Shown: in pieces, positions 46,481 through 62,600 of the stretch
Numbering within the stretch: position 1 is the first letter of the stretch
Layout of the letters: every line of letters starts with the position of its first letter
Source: Carex sylvatica
Lineage: Eukaryota; Streptophyta; Magnoliopsida; Poales; Cyperaceae
Assembly (NCBI GenBank): GCA_964058845.1
Contig: CAXKVR010000138.1
Span: forward strand, 963,008 to 1,027,007
Reading direction: 5' to 3'
Length of the DNA: 64,000 nucleotides
The notes under the pieces: model-generated
Told to the model about the DNA's origin: nothing
What the model saw: only the letters and a program-made list of their open reading frames with translations
Database searches by the model: none
Made by a program: the position numbers and the translations under genes

Positions 46481-49173
46481 TATAACACCCGATAAATTTA
46501 ATATTTTATTTTCTTGAAATTATTTTGGACTTACATATAAAATAAGAAAACATAAAGGTTTAAAATGTAAAAAGGTAATTTAAATAAAATAATAATAAAA
46601 AATAAAAAAATAAAGACCAACGTGGCACAATTGCCAGTTACCACGCGGTCCATGGGTGTGCCCCACCGTGCTCTCTAATTGACTTTAATTCAATTAGAGA
46701 GGGGATCAGACTAAACCAAAAAAAGAAGAAAAAAGAAAAGAAAAGAAAAAATGGAAGAAAAAGAAAGAGAAAAGAGGAAGAGAAAGGGAAAAGAGATATC
46801 TTGATAAAAATTCTTATTCGATTATATGTTTGATTGGAATTCGGATTACATCGTGTTGGTTTGACTAATCGTAGTAACTTGAATTGGATTTCTGTACTGA
46901 TCGCAATTATGGTAATCGAATTTCTCTATAATCTATGTTTTCGAGTTGTGTGGTTAAATTGAATGTTTAAATTGAGTAATGGATTATGAGGGCATATTTA
47001 ACGGGATAGCGAGGCTTATGTTTGAATTTCATGTCTGGTTATCTCCTATTCGATTTAGTGTTTTTTTTGGAATTGATTAAATAGATTTTAGTGTATAAGC
47101 TAAGCTTGAGATTATTTTACTCAAAATTTGTATGATTGTATACACTAATTAATTGATTTGCTTGAGGCCTCTCTTTTACCATTGTGTTTTCTTTAATTGG
47201 ATTTGAACTTGAAATATTGTGATGGTGCTTACCTTTGTAACAAGGTTACCTGGCTGATTTAATTTTCAGATTTTTAGTTTAGAGTTCCAACCTAAATTGT
47301 ACCAGTCGATATCAAGCTCAAATCAGCTTGTACCTGTACATTGTTACCATTTTTCTTGTGGTTTGATATTTCTTGTTATTTGCTAAGATTAACTCATGGA
47401 CGTTGAGGGTTGAGAGAGCTGGTACTCGTCAGTACCGGTCTCAATGTTGTTACCATGGGCTTAATTTTAAACAAAATAAGATAAAGACGACATAATTTGT
47501 AAAATACCTACGAATTGATAAAACCAAATATGTCAGAGGGGCCTTAATGCAAAGTTACATGAGTACTATAGAAATCAGATGGAAATTAAAGAATGAAATT
47601 GAATTGGATGTAAGGGCTTCAGCTTGATTAAGAAACATGGGCTTTGGATCTTTTTAATTGAAATAGATAAACTAAAGAAAAATAATCTAGATTAGAGTTG
47701 TCTGTACTCTTCAGAATATAAAAGAAACATGGAATTAGACTATGTTTATTGGATTATTAAACTATTTGACATTTACATATTGGTCTTAACCAAAATGAAA
47801 AATATTAAGGGAGTGATTAAATAATTAACCCAAAAGATGTCATAATTAAAATGATTATCTCTATTACTTAACACTGATTGGAGATGTGATTATAAAGGTA
47901 TATAATACTTGGAGGATTTAAAAGATAGCACTAAACAAGGCATAATAAAGATAGAGATGGATGAGACAAAGTGTACAGGAAGAACAGACTGATAGTGACC
48001 TCTCATGTTGCCCTACGATATCAGGTGCGAGGTTATTGGATTAGTCTGAGATTCATGACTAGGAATTAAATTGTAACTCGCTGTGCATTTTGAATATTTG
48101 ATTGACGCATTGATTGAACTGTTGCATCATATGCATAGCCCAATAAAATTGAAACTGAATTACAGGTAAGTCTATTGACTGTCATGTTGATATTGTTTAT
48201 TGATTGAATCATTCTTATTGCAAATGATTGATTGAGACCACAGTGATTGAATTGATTGAATATTATTACTATAATCCTTGAACCTCCATATAGTGGAGAA
48301 AAATGATTAATATATCGTAAAGTCTAGCTAGCTACTAGACTTTGACCCTTATGTCCATATGGTGAATGGCCCCAACTAAATCCAGTACCGGTTGGATAGG
48401 GGATATTGAATAAATGTGAATTGTGATTGTAAGACTAATGAACTGTGGTAACTGTCTTATCAATGATTTTCTTTCCGATAATGACCGTATTATGATATTG
48501 ATTTCGTGTTATTTCCGTTAACCAATTGTAAATAGTTATAACAGTATAAGCCTAATACGACAGATACATGTTATGGTATCTGTTAGTGTAACTAGACTAG
48601 AAATTATAAAGTTAAGAAATCAAACATTACCAGAATTTATGGTTTAAAAGACATTGAACCAAACCATCTATTCTGATAAGATTCTTGGAGTTCTGATTTA
48701 TTTATCTAATTTTTGTTGTTCAATTGGATACTATTATTGAGCATTCGCATTCGTCATTATATAATGAACTGTTTATTTCTCGTGCGGTGATTTTATTATG
48801 AATATGGATTTTCTTCGAATCCAATAATCTTAGTGGCAATCAGCACTGTATAATAAATTATTTCTCACTTGTTTCCCCTTGTGGGTTACAGGTTTATTAT
48901 AAAAAAATAAAGAGCGCTTCCGGGTAATATTTGACAGCAAGGCCACCTAAAGGTATGAGACTTGGGTTTATTATATCTTACAGGGTGCAGAGAATATATC
49001 TCTAGCATCATCCACTATAAAATATCAATTAATTGTTGTAAATAAATTGGGATGTGACAAAAATAATAGATGTTATTGGCAATGCATAAAAAGATCCATG
49101 CCTTATGTTATGTTAATTGAATGGTAAATAGACGTGGTAGAGATCGTCACACCTCTGGATCGGGAGTGTGACA
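46481..49173 (+). mobile_element. Solo LTR (Ty3/gypsy-type), 2693 bp, inside the satellite
   Basis: The array breaks in mid-monomer at GGCAAGA and resumes with CAAGATCATTGGG. The 5-bp duplication CAAGA stands at 46476-46480 and 49174-49178. The insert begins TATAACACCCG (a decayed TG start) and ends CGGGAGTGTGACA. Its end resembles the end of the gypsy LTR at 24799-35481 read in coding direction. There is no PBS, coding region or second LTR, so this is a solo LTR left by recombination. It holds a purine-rich tract at about 46718-46797. Confidence 0.88.
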
Positions 49174-52100
49174 CAAGATCATTGGGCATTTACAACCCTA
49201 ATACAAAACTCAAATTGATGGTTTTTGGAGCACTCTAGTAGCGTCCCTATATGGAAAGATAACAGTGCATATATAACCCTAATACAACACACCAATTGAA
49301 GGTGTTTGAAGCCCTCTAGTAGTATCTCCATATGGCAAGATAATAGGGCATTTACAATCCTAATACAATACTCCAATTGAATGTACTTGGAGCAGTTTTG
49401 TAGTGTCCCTATATGGCAATATAATAGGCCATTTACAACCCTAATACAACACTCCAATTGATGGTGTTTGGAGCACTATATTAGCGTCATTATATGACAA
49501 GATAATATGGCATTAGCAACCCCAATACAACACTCCAATTGATGGTGTTTGGATCACTCTAGTAGCGTCCCTATATGGCAAGATAATAGGTCATTTACAA
49601 CCCTAATACAATACTGCAATTGAAGGTGTTTGGAGCACTCTAGTAGTGTCACTAGATGGCAAGAAAATTGGACATTTACAGCCCTAAGGCAACACTCCAA
49701 TTGAAGGTGTTTGAAGCTCCCTAGTAGTGTCTCCAGATTGCAAGATAATAGGCCAATTGCAACCCTAATACAACACTCCAATTGAATGTGTTTGGAGCAC
49801 GCTTGTAGTGTCTACATATAGCAAGATAATAGGGCATTTACAACCCTAATACAACACTCCAATTGAAGATGATTGGAGTACTCTTCTAGTGTCTCTATAT
49901 GGCAAGATAATAGGACATTTACAACCCCAATAAAATACTCCAATTGAAGGTGTTTGAAGTACTCTTGTAGTATTTCTATATAGCAAGATAATAGAGTATT
50001 TACAACCCTAATACAACACTCCAATTGATAGTGTTTGGAGCACACTAGTTGTGTCTCTAGATGGCAAGATAATTGGGCATTTACAACCCTAATGCAACAC
50101 TCCAATTGAAGGTGTTCGAAGCACTCTAGTAGTGTCTCCAGATGGAAACATAATAGGCCATTTGTAACCCTAATAAAACACTTCAATTGAAGGTGTTTCG
50201 AGTACTCTTGTAGTATCTCTATATGGCAAGATATTAGGGCATTTAGAACCTCAATTGAACACTCCAATTGAAGGTGTTTGGAGTACTCTAGTAGTATCTC
50301 TATATAGCATGATAATAGGGCATTTACAACCCTAATATAACACTCCAATTGATGGTGTTTGGAGCACTCTAGTAGTGTATCCAAATGGCAAGATAATGGG
50401 GCATTTGCTACATGGCAAGGTAATAGTTCATTTACAACCCTAATACAACACTCCAATTGAACGTGTTTGGAGCACTCTAGTAGTGTCTCCGGATGGTAGC
50501 ATTTACAACCCTTATGCAACACTCAAATTGAAGGTGTTTGGAGCACTCTAGTATTGTCTCCCGATGACAAGATCATTGGGAATTTACAACCCTAATACAA
50601 CTCTCAAATTGATGGTGTTTGGAGCACTCTAGATTGCAAGATAATTGGACATTTAAAGGCCTAATACAACACTCCAATAGATGGTGTTCGGAGAACTCTA
50701 GTAGTGTCTCCACTTGTCAAGATAATAGTGCATTTACAAGTCTAATACAACACTCCAATTGATAGTGTTCGGAGAACTCTAGTAGCGTCCCTTAATGGCA
50801 AGATAATATGGCATCTACAACCCGAATACAAACACTCCAATTGAAGTTGTTTGGAGTACTCTAGTGGTGTCCCTATATAGCAATACAATAGGGCATTTAC
50901 AACCCTAATACAACTCCCCAATTGAAGGTGTTTGGATCACTCCAGTATTGTCTCCATATGGCAAGATAATAGGGGATTTACAGCCGTAATATAACACTCA
51001 AATTGAAGGTTTTTGAAGCACTCTAGTAGTGTCTCCAGATGACAAGATAATAAGGCATTTACAACCCTAATACAACACTCCAATTGAAGGTGTTTGGAGG
51101 ACTCTAGTAGCATCCCTATATGGCAAGATAATAGGGCATTTACAACCCCAATACAACACTTCAATTGAAGGTGTTTGGAGCACCCTAGTAGTGTCTCCAT
51201 ATGGCAAGATAATTGGGCATTTACAACCCCAATACAACACTCCAATTGATGTTGTTTGGAGAACTCTAATAGTATCTCCACATGGCAAGATAATAGTTAA
51301 TTTACAACCCTAATACAACACTCCAATTGAACGTGTTTGGAGCACTCTAGTAGTGTCTCCGTTTGGCAGCATTTACAACCCTTATACAACACTCCAATTG
51401 AAGGTGTTTGGAGGACTCTAGTATTGTATCCCGATGACAAGATCATTGGGCATTTACAACCCTAATACAACTCTCAAATTGATGGTGTTCGGAGCACTAT
51501 AGTAGCGTCCCTATATGGCAAGATAATAGGGCACTTATAACCCTAATACAACACACCAATTGAAGGTGTTTGGAGCACTCTAGTAGTATCTCCATATGGC
51601 AAGATAAGGGCATTTACAACACTAATACAACACACCAATTAAAAGTGTTTGGAGCAGTCTTGTACTGTCCCTATATGGCAATATAATAGGGCATTTACAA
51701 CTCTAATACAACACACCAATTGATGGTGTTTGGAGCACTATATTAGCATCTATATATGGCAAGATAATAGGTCATTTGCAACCCTAATACAACACTCCAA
51801 TTCATGGTGTTTGAACCACTACAGTAGTGTCCTTATATGGCAAGATAATAGGGCATTTACAACCCTAATACAACAGTGCAATTGAAGGTGTTTGGAGCAC
51901 TCCAGTGGTGTCTCCAGATGGCAACATAATAGGCCATTTGCAACCCTAATAAAACACTTCAATTGAAGGTGTTTGGAGTACTCTTGTAGTGTCTCTATAT
52001 GGCAAAATATTAGGGCATTTACAACCTCAATATAACATTCCAATTGAAGGTGTTTGGAGCACTCTGGTTGTATCTCTATATAGCAAGATAATAGGGCATT

Positions 52101-53686
52101 TACAACCCTAATACAACACTTCAATTGATGGTGTTTGGAGCACTCTAGTAGTGTATCCAGATGGCAAGATAATAGGGCATTTGCAACCCTAATACAACAC
52201 TCAAATCGATGGTGTTTGGTGCACTCTAGTAGAGTCTCTATATGGTAACATAATATGGCATTTACAACCCTAATAGAACATTGCAATTAATGGTGTTTGG
52301 AGCACTCTAGTAGAATCTCTATATGGTAAGATAATATGGTATTTACAATCCAAATACATCACCCCAATTGAAGATGTTTGGAGTACTCTATATGACAAGA
52401 TAATAGGGCATTTACAACCCAAATACAACAGTCCAATTGATGGTGTTTGGTTCAGTCTAGTAGCGTCCCTTTAGGGCAAGATAACAGTTCATTCACAACC
52501 TTAATACAACAATCCAATTGAACGTGTTTGGAGCACTCTAGTATTGTCTCCAAATGGCAGCATTTACAACCCTTATACAACACTCCAAATGAAGGTGTTT
52601 GGAGCACTCTAGTATTGTCTCCAGATGACAAGATCATTGGGCATTTACAACCCCAATACAACACTCAAATTGATGGTGTTTGGAGCACTCTAGTAGCGTC
52701 CCTATATGGCAAGATAACAGGGCATCTATAACCATAATACAACACACCAATTGAAGGTGTTTTGAGCACTCTAGTTGTATCTCCGTATGGCAAGATAATA
52801 GGACATTTACAACACTAATACAACACACCAATTGAAGGTGTTTGGAGCAGTCTTGTAGTGTCCCTATATGGCTATATAATAGGCCATTTACAACCCTAAT
52901 ACAACACTCCAATTGATGTTGTTTGGAGTACTCTAGTGGTGTCCCTGTATAGCAAGATAAGAGGGCATTTACAACCCTAATACAACTCCCCAATTGAAGG
53001 TGTTTGGATCACTCCAGTATTGTCTCCATATGGCAAGATAATAGGGCATTTACAACTGTAATATAACACTCAAATTGAAGGTTTTTGAAGCACTCTAGTA
53101 GTGTCTCCAGATGGAAAGATAATAAGACATTTACAACCCTAATACAACACGAAGGTGTTTGGAGGACTCTAGTAGCATCTCGATATGGCAGGATAATAGG
53201 GCATTTACAACCCCAATACAACACTCCAATTGAAGGTGTTTGGAGCACCCTAGTTGTGTCTCCATATGGCAAGATAATTGGGCATTTACAACCCCAATAC
53301 AACACTCCAATTGATGTTGTTTGGAGAACTCAAATAGTATCTCCACATGGAAAGATAATAGTTCATTTTCAACCCTAATACAACACTCCAATTGAACTTG
53401 TTTGGAGCACTCTAGTAGTGTCTCCGGATGGCAGCATTTACAACCCTTATACAACACTCCAATTGAAGGTGTTTGGAGCACTCTAGTATTGTCTCCCGAT
53501 GAAAAGATCATTGGGCATTTACAACCCTAATACAACTCTCAAATTGATGGTGTTTGGAGCACTATAGTAGCGTCCCTATATGGCAAGATAATAGGGCACT
53601 TATAACCCTAATACAACAAACCAATTGAAGGTGTTTTGAGCACTCTAGTTGTATCTCCATATGGCAAGATAATAGGACATTTACAA

Positions 53687-56600
53687 CACTAATACAACAC
53701 ACCAATTGAAGGTGTTTGGAGCAGTCTTGTAGTGTCCCTATATGGCTATATAATAGGGCATTTACAACCCTAATACAACACTCCAGTTGAAGGTGTTTCG
53801 AGCACCCTAGTAGTGTCTCTAGATGGGAAGATGATTGGGCATTCACAACCCTAATACAACTCTCCAATTGATGGTGTTTGGAGTACTCTAGTTGTGTCTC
53901 TAGATGGCAAGATAATTGAGCATTTACAACCCTAATGCAAAACTTCAATTAAAGGTGTTTGAAGCACTCTAGTAGTGTCTCCAGATTTCAACATAATAGG
54001 CCATGTGCAACCCTAGTAAAACACTTCAATTGAAGGTATTTGCAGTACTCTTGTAGTGTCTGTATATGGCAAGATAATATGACATTTACAACCTCAATAG
54101 AACAATCCAATTGAAGGTGTTTGGAGCACTCTAGTAGTATCTCTATAAAGCAAGATAATAGGGCATTTACAACCCTAATACAACACTCTAATTGATGGTG
54201 TTTGTAGCACTCTAGTAGTATATCCAGATGGCAAGATAATAGGGCATTTGCAACCCTAATACAACACTCCAATGGTTGGTGTTTGGTGCACTCTAGTAGC
54301 GTCTCTATATGGCAAGATAACAGACTATTTAGTACCCTAATAGAACACTCCAATTAATGGTGTTTGGAGCACTCTAGTATTATCCTTATAGGGCAAGATA
54401 ATAGTTCATTTACAACCCTAATACAACTCTCCAGTTGAACGTCTTTGGAGCACTCTAGTAGTGTCTCCAGATGGCAAGGTGATTGGGCATTTACAACCCT
54501 TATACAACACTCCAATTGAAGGTATTTAGAGCACTCAAGTAGTTTCCCTTATATGGTAAGATAATAAGGCATTCACATTCCTAATACAACACTCCAATTA
54601 AAGGAATTTGAAGCACTCTAGTAGTGTGTCCAGATGGAATGATAATTGGGCATTTGCAACCCTAAAACAACACTCCAATCGATGGTGTATGGTGCACTCT
54701 AGTATCGTCTCTATATGACAAGATAATAGGGCATTTATAACCCTAATAAAACACTACAATTGAAGGTGTTTGGAGCACTATAGTAGTGTCTCTATATGGA
54801 AAGATAATAGGGCATTTACAACCCTAATACAACACTCCAATTGATGGTGTTTGGATCCCTCTAGTAGAATCCCTATATGGCAAGATAATAGGTCATTTAC
54901 AACCCTAATACAACACTGCAATTGAAGGTCTATGGAGCACTCTAGTAGTGTCTCCAGATGGCAAGATAATTGGACATTTGCAACCCTAATACAACACTCC
55001 AATCGATGGTGTTTGGTGCACTCTATTAGCGTCTCTATATGGCTAGATAGTAGGGCATTCGCAACCCTAACACAACACTCCAATCGATGGTGTTTGGCGC
55101 ACTCTAGTAGTGTCTCTATATGGCAAGATAATAGTCCATTTACAACCTTAATACAACACTTCAATTGAAGGTGTTTGGAGCACTCGTAGTGTCTCTATAT
55201 GGCAAGATAATAGGGCATTTACAACCCCAATACAACTTTCCAATTGAAGGTGTTTGGAGCACTCTAATAGATTCTCTATATTGAAAGATATGGGAATTTA
55301 CAACCCTAATACAACACTCCAATTGATGGTGTTTGGAACAGTCTAGTAGTATCTCCACATGGAAAGATAATAGGGCATTTACAACTCTAATACAATACTC
55401 CAATTGAAGGTGTTTGGAGTACTCTAGTAGTGTCTCCAGATGGCAACATAATAGGCTATTTGCAACCCTAATAAAACAGTTCAATTAAAGGTTTGGAGTA
55501 CCCTTGTAGTGTCTCTATATGGAAAGATATTAGGGCATTTACAACCTCAATAGAACACTCCAATTGAAGGTGTTTGCAGCACTCTAGTAGTATCTCTATA
55601 TAGCAAGATAATACGACATTTACAACCCTAATACAACACACCAATTGAAGGTGTTTGGAGCAGTCTTGTAGTGTCCCTATATGGCTATATAATAGGGCAT
55701 TTACAACCCTAATACAACACTCCAGTTGAAGGTGTTTCGAGCACCCTAGTAGTGTCTCTAGATGGGAAGATGATTGGGCATTCACAACCCTAATACAACT
55801 CTCCAATTGATGGTGTTTGGAGTACTCTAGTTGTGTCTCTAGATGGCAAGATAATTGAGCATTTACAACCCTAATGCAAAACTTCAATTAAAGGTGTTTG
55901 AAGCACTCTAGTAGTGTCTCCAGATTTCAACATAATAGGCCATGTGCAACCCTAGTAAAACACTTCAATTGAAGGTATTTGCAGTACTCTTGTAGTGTCT
56001 GTATATGGCAAGATAATATGACATTTACAACCTCAATAGAACAATCCAATTGAAGGTGTTTGGAGCACTCTAGTAGTATCTCTATAAAGCAAGATAATAG
56101 GGCATTTACAACCCTAATACAACACTCTAATTGATGGTGTTTGTAGCACTCTAGTAGTATATCCAGATGGCAAGATAATAGGGCATTTGCAACCCTAATA
56201 CAACACTCCAATGGTTGGTGTTTGGTGCACTCTAGTAGCGTCTCTATATGGCAAGATAACAGACTATTTAGTACCCTAATAGAACACTCCAATTAATGGT
56301 GTTTGGAGCACTCTAGTATTATCCTTATAGGGCAAGATAATAGTTCATTTACAACCCTAATACAACTCTCCAGTTGAACGTCTTTGGAGCACTCTAGTAG
56401 TGTCTCCAGATGGCAAGGTGATTGGGCATTTACAACCCTTATACAACACTCCAATTGAAGGTATTTAGAGCACTCAAGTAGTTTCCCTTATATGGTAAGA
56501 TAATAAGGCATTCACATTCCTAATACAACACTCCAATTAAAGGAATTTGAAGCACTCTAGTAGTGTGTCCAGATGGAATGATAATTGGGCATTTGCAACC

Positions 56601-59600
56601 CTAAAACAACACTCCAATCGATGGTGTATGGTGCACTCTAGTATCGTCTCTATATGACAAGATAATAGGGCATTTATAACCCTAATAAAACACTACAATT
56701 GAAGGTGTTTGGAGCACTATAGTAGTGTCTCTATATGGAAAGATAATAGGGCATTTACAACCCTAATACAACACTCCAATTGATGGTGTTTGGATCCCTC
56801 TAGTAGAATCCCTATATGGCAAGATAATAGGTCATTTACAACCCTAATACAACACTGCAATTGAAGGTCTATGGAGCACTCTAGTAGTGTCTCCAGATGG
56901 CAAGATAATTGGACATTTGCAACCCTAATACAACACTCCAATCGATGGTGTTTGGTGCACTCTATTAGCGTCTCTATATGGCTAGATAGTAGGGCATTCG
57001 CAACCCTAACACAACACTCCAATCGATGGTGTTTGGCGCACTCTAGTAGTGTCTCTATATGGCAAGATAATAGTCCATTTACAACCTTAATACAACACTT
57101 CAATTGAAGGTGTTTGGAGCACTCGTAGTGTCTCTATATGGCAAGATAATAGGGCATTTACAACCCCAATACAACTTTCCAATTGAAAGTGTTTGGAGCA
57201 CTCTAATAGATTCTCTATATTGAAAGATATGGGAATTTACAACCCTAATACAACACTCCAATTGATGGTGTTTGGAACAGTCTAGTAGTATCTCCACATG
57301 GAAAGATAATAGGGCATTTACAACTCTAATACAATACTCCAATTGAAGGTGTTTGGAGTACTCTAGTAGTGTCTCCAGATGGCAACATAATAGGCTATTT
57401 GCAACCCTAATAAAACAGTTCAATTAAAGGTTTGGAGTACCCTTGTAGTGTCTCTATATGGAAAGATATTAGGGCATTTACAACCTCAATAGAACACTCC
57501 AATTGAAGGTGTTTGCAGCACTCTAGTAGTATCTCTATATAGCAAGATAATACGACATTTACAACCCTAATACAACACACCAATTGAAGGTGTTTGGAGC
57601 AGTCTTGTAGTGTCCCTATATGGCTATATAATAGGGCATTTACAACCCTAATACAACACTCCAGTTGAAGGTGTTTCGAGCACCCTAGTAGTGTCTCTAG
57701 ATGGGAAGATGATTGGGCATTCACAACCCTAATACAACTCTCCAATTGATGGTGTTTGGAGTACTCTAGTTGTGTCTCTAGATGGCAAGATAATTGAGCA
57801 TTTACAACCCTAATGCAAAACTTCAATTAAAGGTGTTTGAAGCACTCTAGTAGTGTCTCCAGATTTCAACATAATAGGCCATGTGCAACCCTAGTAAAAC
57901 ACTTCAATTGAAGGTATTTGCAGTACTCTTGTAGTGTCTGTATATGGCAAGATAATATGACATTTACAACCTCAATAGAACAATCCAATTGAAGGTGTTT
58001 GGAGCACTCTAGTAGTATCTCTATAAAGCAAGATAATAGGGCATTTACAACCCTAATACAACACTCTAATTGATGGTGTTTGTAGCACTCTAGTAGTATA
58101 TCCAGATGGCAAGATAATAGGGCATTTGCAACCCTAATACAACACTCCAATGGTTGGTGTTTGGTGCACTCTAGTAGCGTCTCTATATGGCAAGATAACA
58201 GACTATTTAGTACCCTAATAGAACACTCCAATTAATGGTGTTTGGAGCACTCTAGTATTATCCTTATAGGGCAAGATAATAGTTCATTTACAACCCTAAT
58301 ACAACTCTCCAGTTGAACGTCTTTGGAGCACTCTAGTAGTGTCTCCAGATGGCAAGGTGATTGGGCATTTACAACCCTTATACAACACTCCAATTGAAGG
58401 TATTTAGAGCACTCAAGTAGTTTCCCTTATATGGTAAGATAATAAGGCATTCACATTCCTAATACAACACTCCAATTAAAGGAATTTGAAGCACTCTAGT
58501 AGTGTGTCCAGATGGAATGATAATTGGGCATTTGCAACCCTAAAACAACACTCCAATCGATGGTGTATGGTGCACTCTAGTATCGTCTCTATATGACAAG
58601 ATAATAGGGCATTTATAACCCTAATAAAACACTACAATTGAAGGTGTTTGGAGCACTATAGTAGTGTCTCTATATGGAAAGATAATAGGGCATTTACAAC
58701 CCTAATACAACACTCCAATTGATGGTGTTTGGATCCCTCTAGTAGAATCCCTATATGGCAAGATAATAGGTCATTTACAACCCTAATACAACACTGCAAT
58801 TGAAGGTCTATGGAGCACTCTAGTAGTGTCTCCAGATGGCAAGATAATTGGACATTTGCAACCCTAATACAACACTCCAATCGATGGTGTTTGGTGCACT
58901 CTATTAGCGTCTCTATATGGCTAGATAGTAGGGCATTCGCAACCCTAACACAACACTCCAATCGATGGTGTTTGGCGCACTCTAGTAGTGTCTCTATATG
59001 GCAAGATAATAGTCCATTTACAACCTTAATACAACACTTCAATTGAAGGTGTTTGGAGCACTCGTAGTGTCTCTATATGGCAAGATAATAGGGCATTTAC
59101 AACCCCAATACAACTTTCCAATTGAAGGTGTTTGGAGCACTCTAATAGTATCTATATATTGAAAGATATGGGAATTTACAACCCTAATACAACACTCCAA
59201 TTGATGGTGTTTGGAACAGTCTAATAGTATCTCCACATGGAAAGATAATAGGGCATTTACAACTCTAATACAATACTCCAATTGAAGGTGTTTGGAGTAC
59301 TCTAGTAGTGTCTCCAGATGGCAACATAATAGGCTATTTGCAACCCTAATAAAACAGTTCAATTAAAGGTTTGGAGTACCCTTGTAGTGTCTCTATATGG
59401 AAAGATATTAGGGCATTTACAACCTCAATAGAACACTCCAATTGAAGGTGTTTGCAGCACTCTAGTAGTATCTCTATATAGCAAGATAATACGACATTTA
59501 CAACCCTAATACAACACACCAATTGAAGGTGTTTGGAGCAGTCTTGTAGTGTCCCTATATGGCTATATAATAGGGCATTTACAACCCTAATACAACACTC

Positions 59601-62600
59601 CAGTTGAAGGTGTTTCGAGCACCCTAGTAGTGTCTCTAGATGGGAAGATGATTGGGCATTCACAACCCTAATACAACTCTCCAATTGATGGTGTTTGGAG
59701 TACTCTAGTTGTGTCTCTAGATGGCAAGATAATTGAGCATTTACAACCCTAATGCAAAACTTCAATTAAAGGTGTTTGAAGCACTCTAGTAGTGTCTCCA
59801 GATTTCAACATAATAGGCCATGTGCAACCCTAGTAAAACACTTCAATTGAAGGTATTTGCAGTACTCTTGTAGTGTCTGTATATGGCAAGATAATATGAC
59901 ATTTACAACCTCAATAGAACAATCCAATTGAAGGTGTTTGGAGCACTCTAGTAGTATCTCTATAAAGCAAGATAATAGGGCATTTACAACCCTAATACAA
60001 CACTCTAATTGATGGTGTTTGTAGCACTCTAGTAGTATATCCAGATGGCAAGATAATAGGGCATTTGCAACCCTAATACAACACTCCAATGGTTGGTGTT
60101 TGGTGCACTCTAGTAGCGTCTCTATATGGCAAGATAACAGACTATTTAGTACCCTAATAGAACACTCCAATTAATGGTGTTTGGAGCACTCTAGTATTAT
60201 CCTTATAGGGCAAGATAATAGTTCATTTACAACCCTAATACAACTCTCCAGTTGAACGTCTTTGGAGCACTCTAGTAGTGTCTCCAGATGGCAAGGTGAT
60301 TGGGCATTTACAACCCTTATACAACACTCCAATTGAAGGTATTTAGAGCACTCAAGTAGTTTCCCTTATATGGTAAGATAATAAGGCATTCACATTCCTA
60401 ATACAACACTCCAATTAAAGGAATTTGAAGCACTCTAGTAGTGTGTCCAGATGGAATGATAATTGGGCATTTGCAACCCTAAAACAACACTCCAATCGAT
60501 GGTGTATGGTGCACTCTAGTATCGTCTCTATATGACAAGATAATAGGGCATTTATAACCCTAATAAAACACTACAATTGAAGGTGTTTGGAGCACTATAG
60601 TAGTGTCTCTATATGGAAAGATAATAGGGCATTTACAACCCTAATACAACACTCCAATTGATGGTGTTTGGATCCCTCTAGTAGAATCCCTATATGGCAA
60701 GATAATAGGTCATTTACAACCCTAATACAACACTGCAATTGAAGGTCTATGGAGCACTCTAGTAGTGTCTCCAGATGGCAAGATAATTGGACATTTGCAA
60801 CCCTAATACAACACTCCAATCGATGGTGTTTGGTGCACTCTATTAGCGTCTCTATATGGCTAGATAGTAGGGCATTCGCAACCCTAACACAACACTCCAA
60901 TCGATGGTGTTTGGCGCACTCTAGTAGTGTCTCTATATGGCAAGATAATAGTCCATTTACAACCTTAATACAACACTTCAATTGAAGGTGTTTGGAGCAC
61001 TCGTAGTGTCTCTATATGGCAAGATAATAGGGCATTTACAACCCCAATACAACTTTCCAATTGAAGGTGTTTGGAGCACTCTAATAGATTCTCTATATTG
61101 AAAGATATGGGAATTTACAACCCTAATACAACACTCCAATTGATGGTGTTTGGAACAGTCTAGTAGTATCTCCACATGGAAAGATAATAGGGCATTTACA
61201 ACTCTAATACAATACTCCAATTGAAGGTGTTTGGAGTACTCTAGTAGTGTCTCCAGATGGCAACATAATAGGCTATTTGCAACCCTAATAAAACAGTTCA
61301 ATTAAAGGTTTGGAGTACCCTTGTAGTGTCTCTATATGGAAAGATATTAGGGCATTTACAACCTCAATAGAACACTCCAATTGAAGGTGTTTGCAGCACT
61401 CTAGTAGTATCTCTATATAGCAAGATAATACGACATTTACAACCCTAATACAACACACCAATTGAAGGTGTTTGGAGCAGTCTTGTAGTGTCCCTATATG
61501 GCTATATAATAGGGCATTTACAACCCTAATACAACACTCCAGTTGAAGGTGTTTCGAGCACCCTAGTAGTGTCTCTAGATGGGAAGATGATTGGGCATTC
61601 ACAACCCTAATACAACTCTCCAATTGATGGTGTTTGGAGTACTCTAGTTGTGTCTCTAGATGGCAAGATAATTGAGCATTTACAACCCTAATGCAAAACT
61701 TCAATTAAAGGTGTTTGAAGCACTCTAGTAGTGTCTCCAGATTTCAACATAATAGGCCATGTGCAACCCTAGTAAAACACTTCAATTGAAGGTATTTGCA
61801 GTACTCTTGTAGTGTCTGTATATGGCAAGATAATATGACATTTACAACCTCAATAGAACAATCCAATTGAAGGTGTTTGGAGCACTCTAGTAGTATCTCT
61901 ATAAAGCAAGATAATAGGGCATTTACAACCCTAATACAACACTCTAATTGATGGTGTTTGTAGCACTCTAGTAGTATATCCAGATGGCAAGATAATAGGG
62001 CATTTGCAACCCTAATACAACACTCCAATGGTTGGTGTTTGGTGCACTCTAGTAGCGTCTCTATATGGCAAGATAACAGACTATTTAGTACCCTAATAGA
62101 ACACTCCAATTAATGGTGTTTGGAGCACTCTAGTATTATCCTTATAGGGCAAGATAATAGTTCATTTACAACCCTAATACAACTCTCCAGTTGAACGTCT
62201 TTGGAGCACTCTAGTAGTGTCTCCAGATGGCAAGGTGATTGGGCATTTACAACCCTTATACAACACTCCAATTGAAGGTATTTAGAGCACTCAAGTAGTT
62301 TCCCTTATATGGTAAGATAATAAGGCATTCACATTCCTAATACAACACTCCAATTAAAGGAATTTGAAGCACTCTAGTAGTGTGTCCAGATGGAATGATA
62401 ATTGGGCATTTGCAACCCTAAAACAACACTCCAATCGATGGTGTATGGTGCACTCTAGTATCGTCTCTATATGACAAGATAATAGGGCATTTATAACCCT
62501 AATAAAACACTACAATTGAAGGTGTTTGGAGCACTATAGTAGTGTCTCTATATGGAAAGATAATAGGGCATTTACAACCCTAATACAACACTCCAATTGA

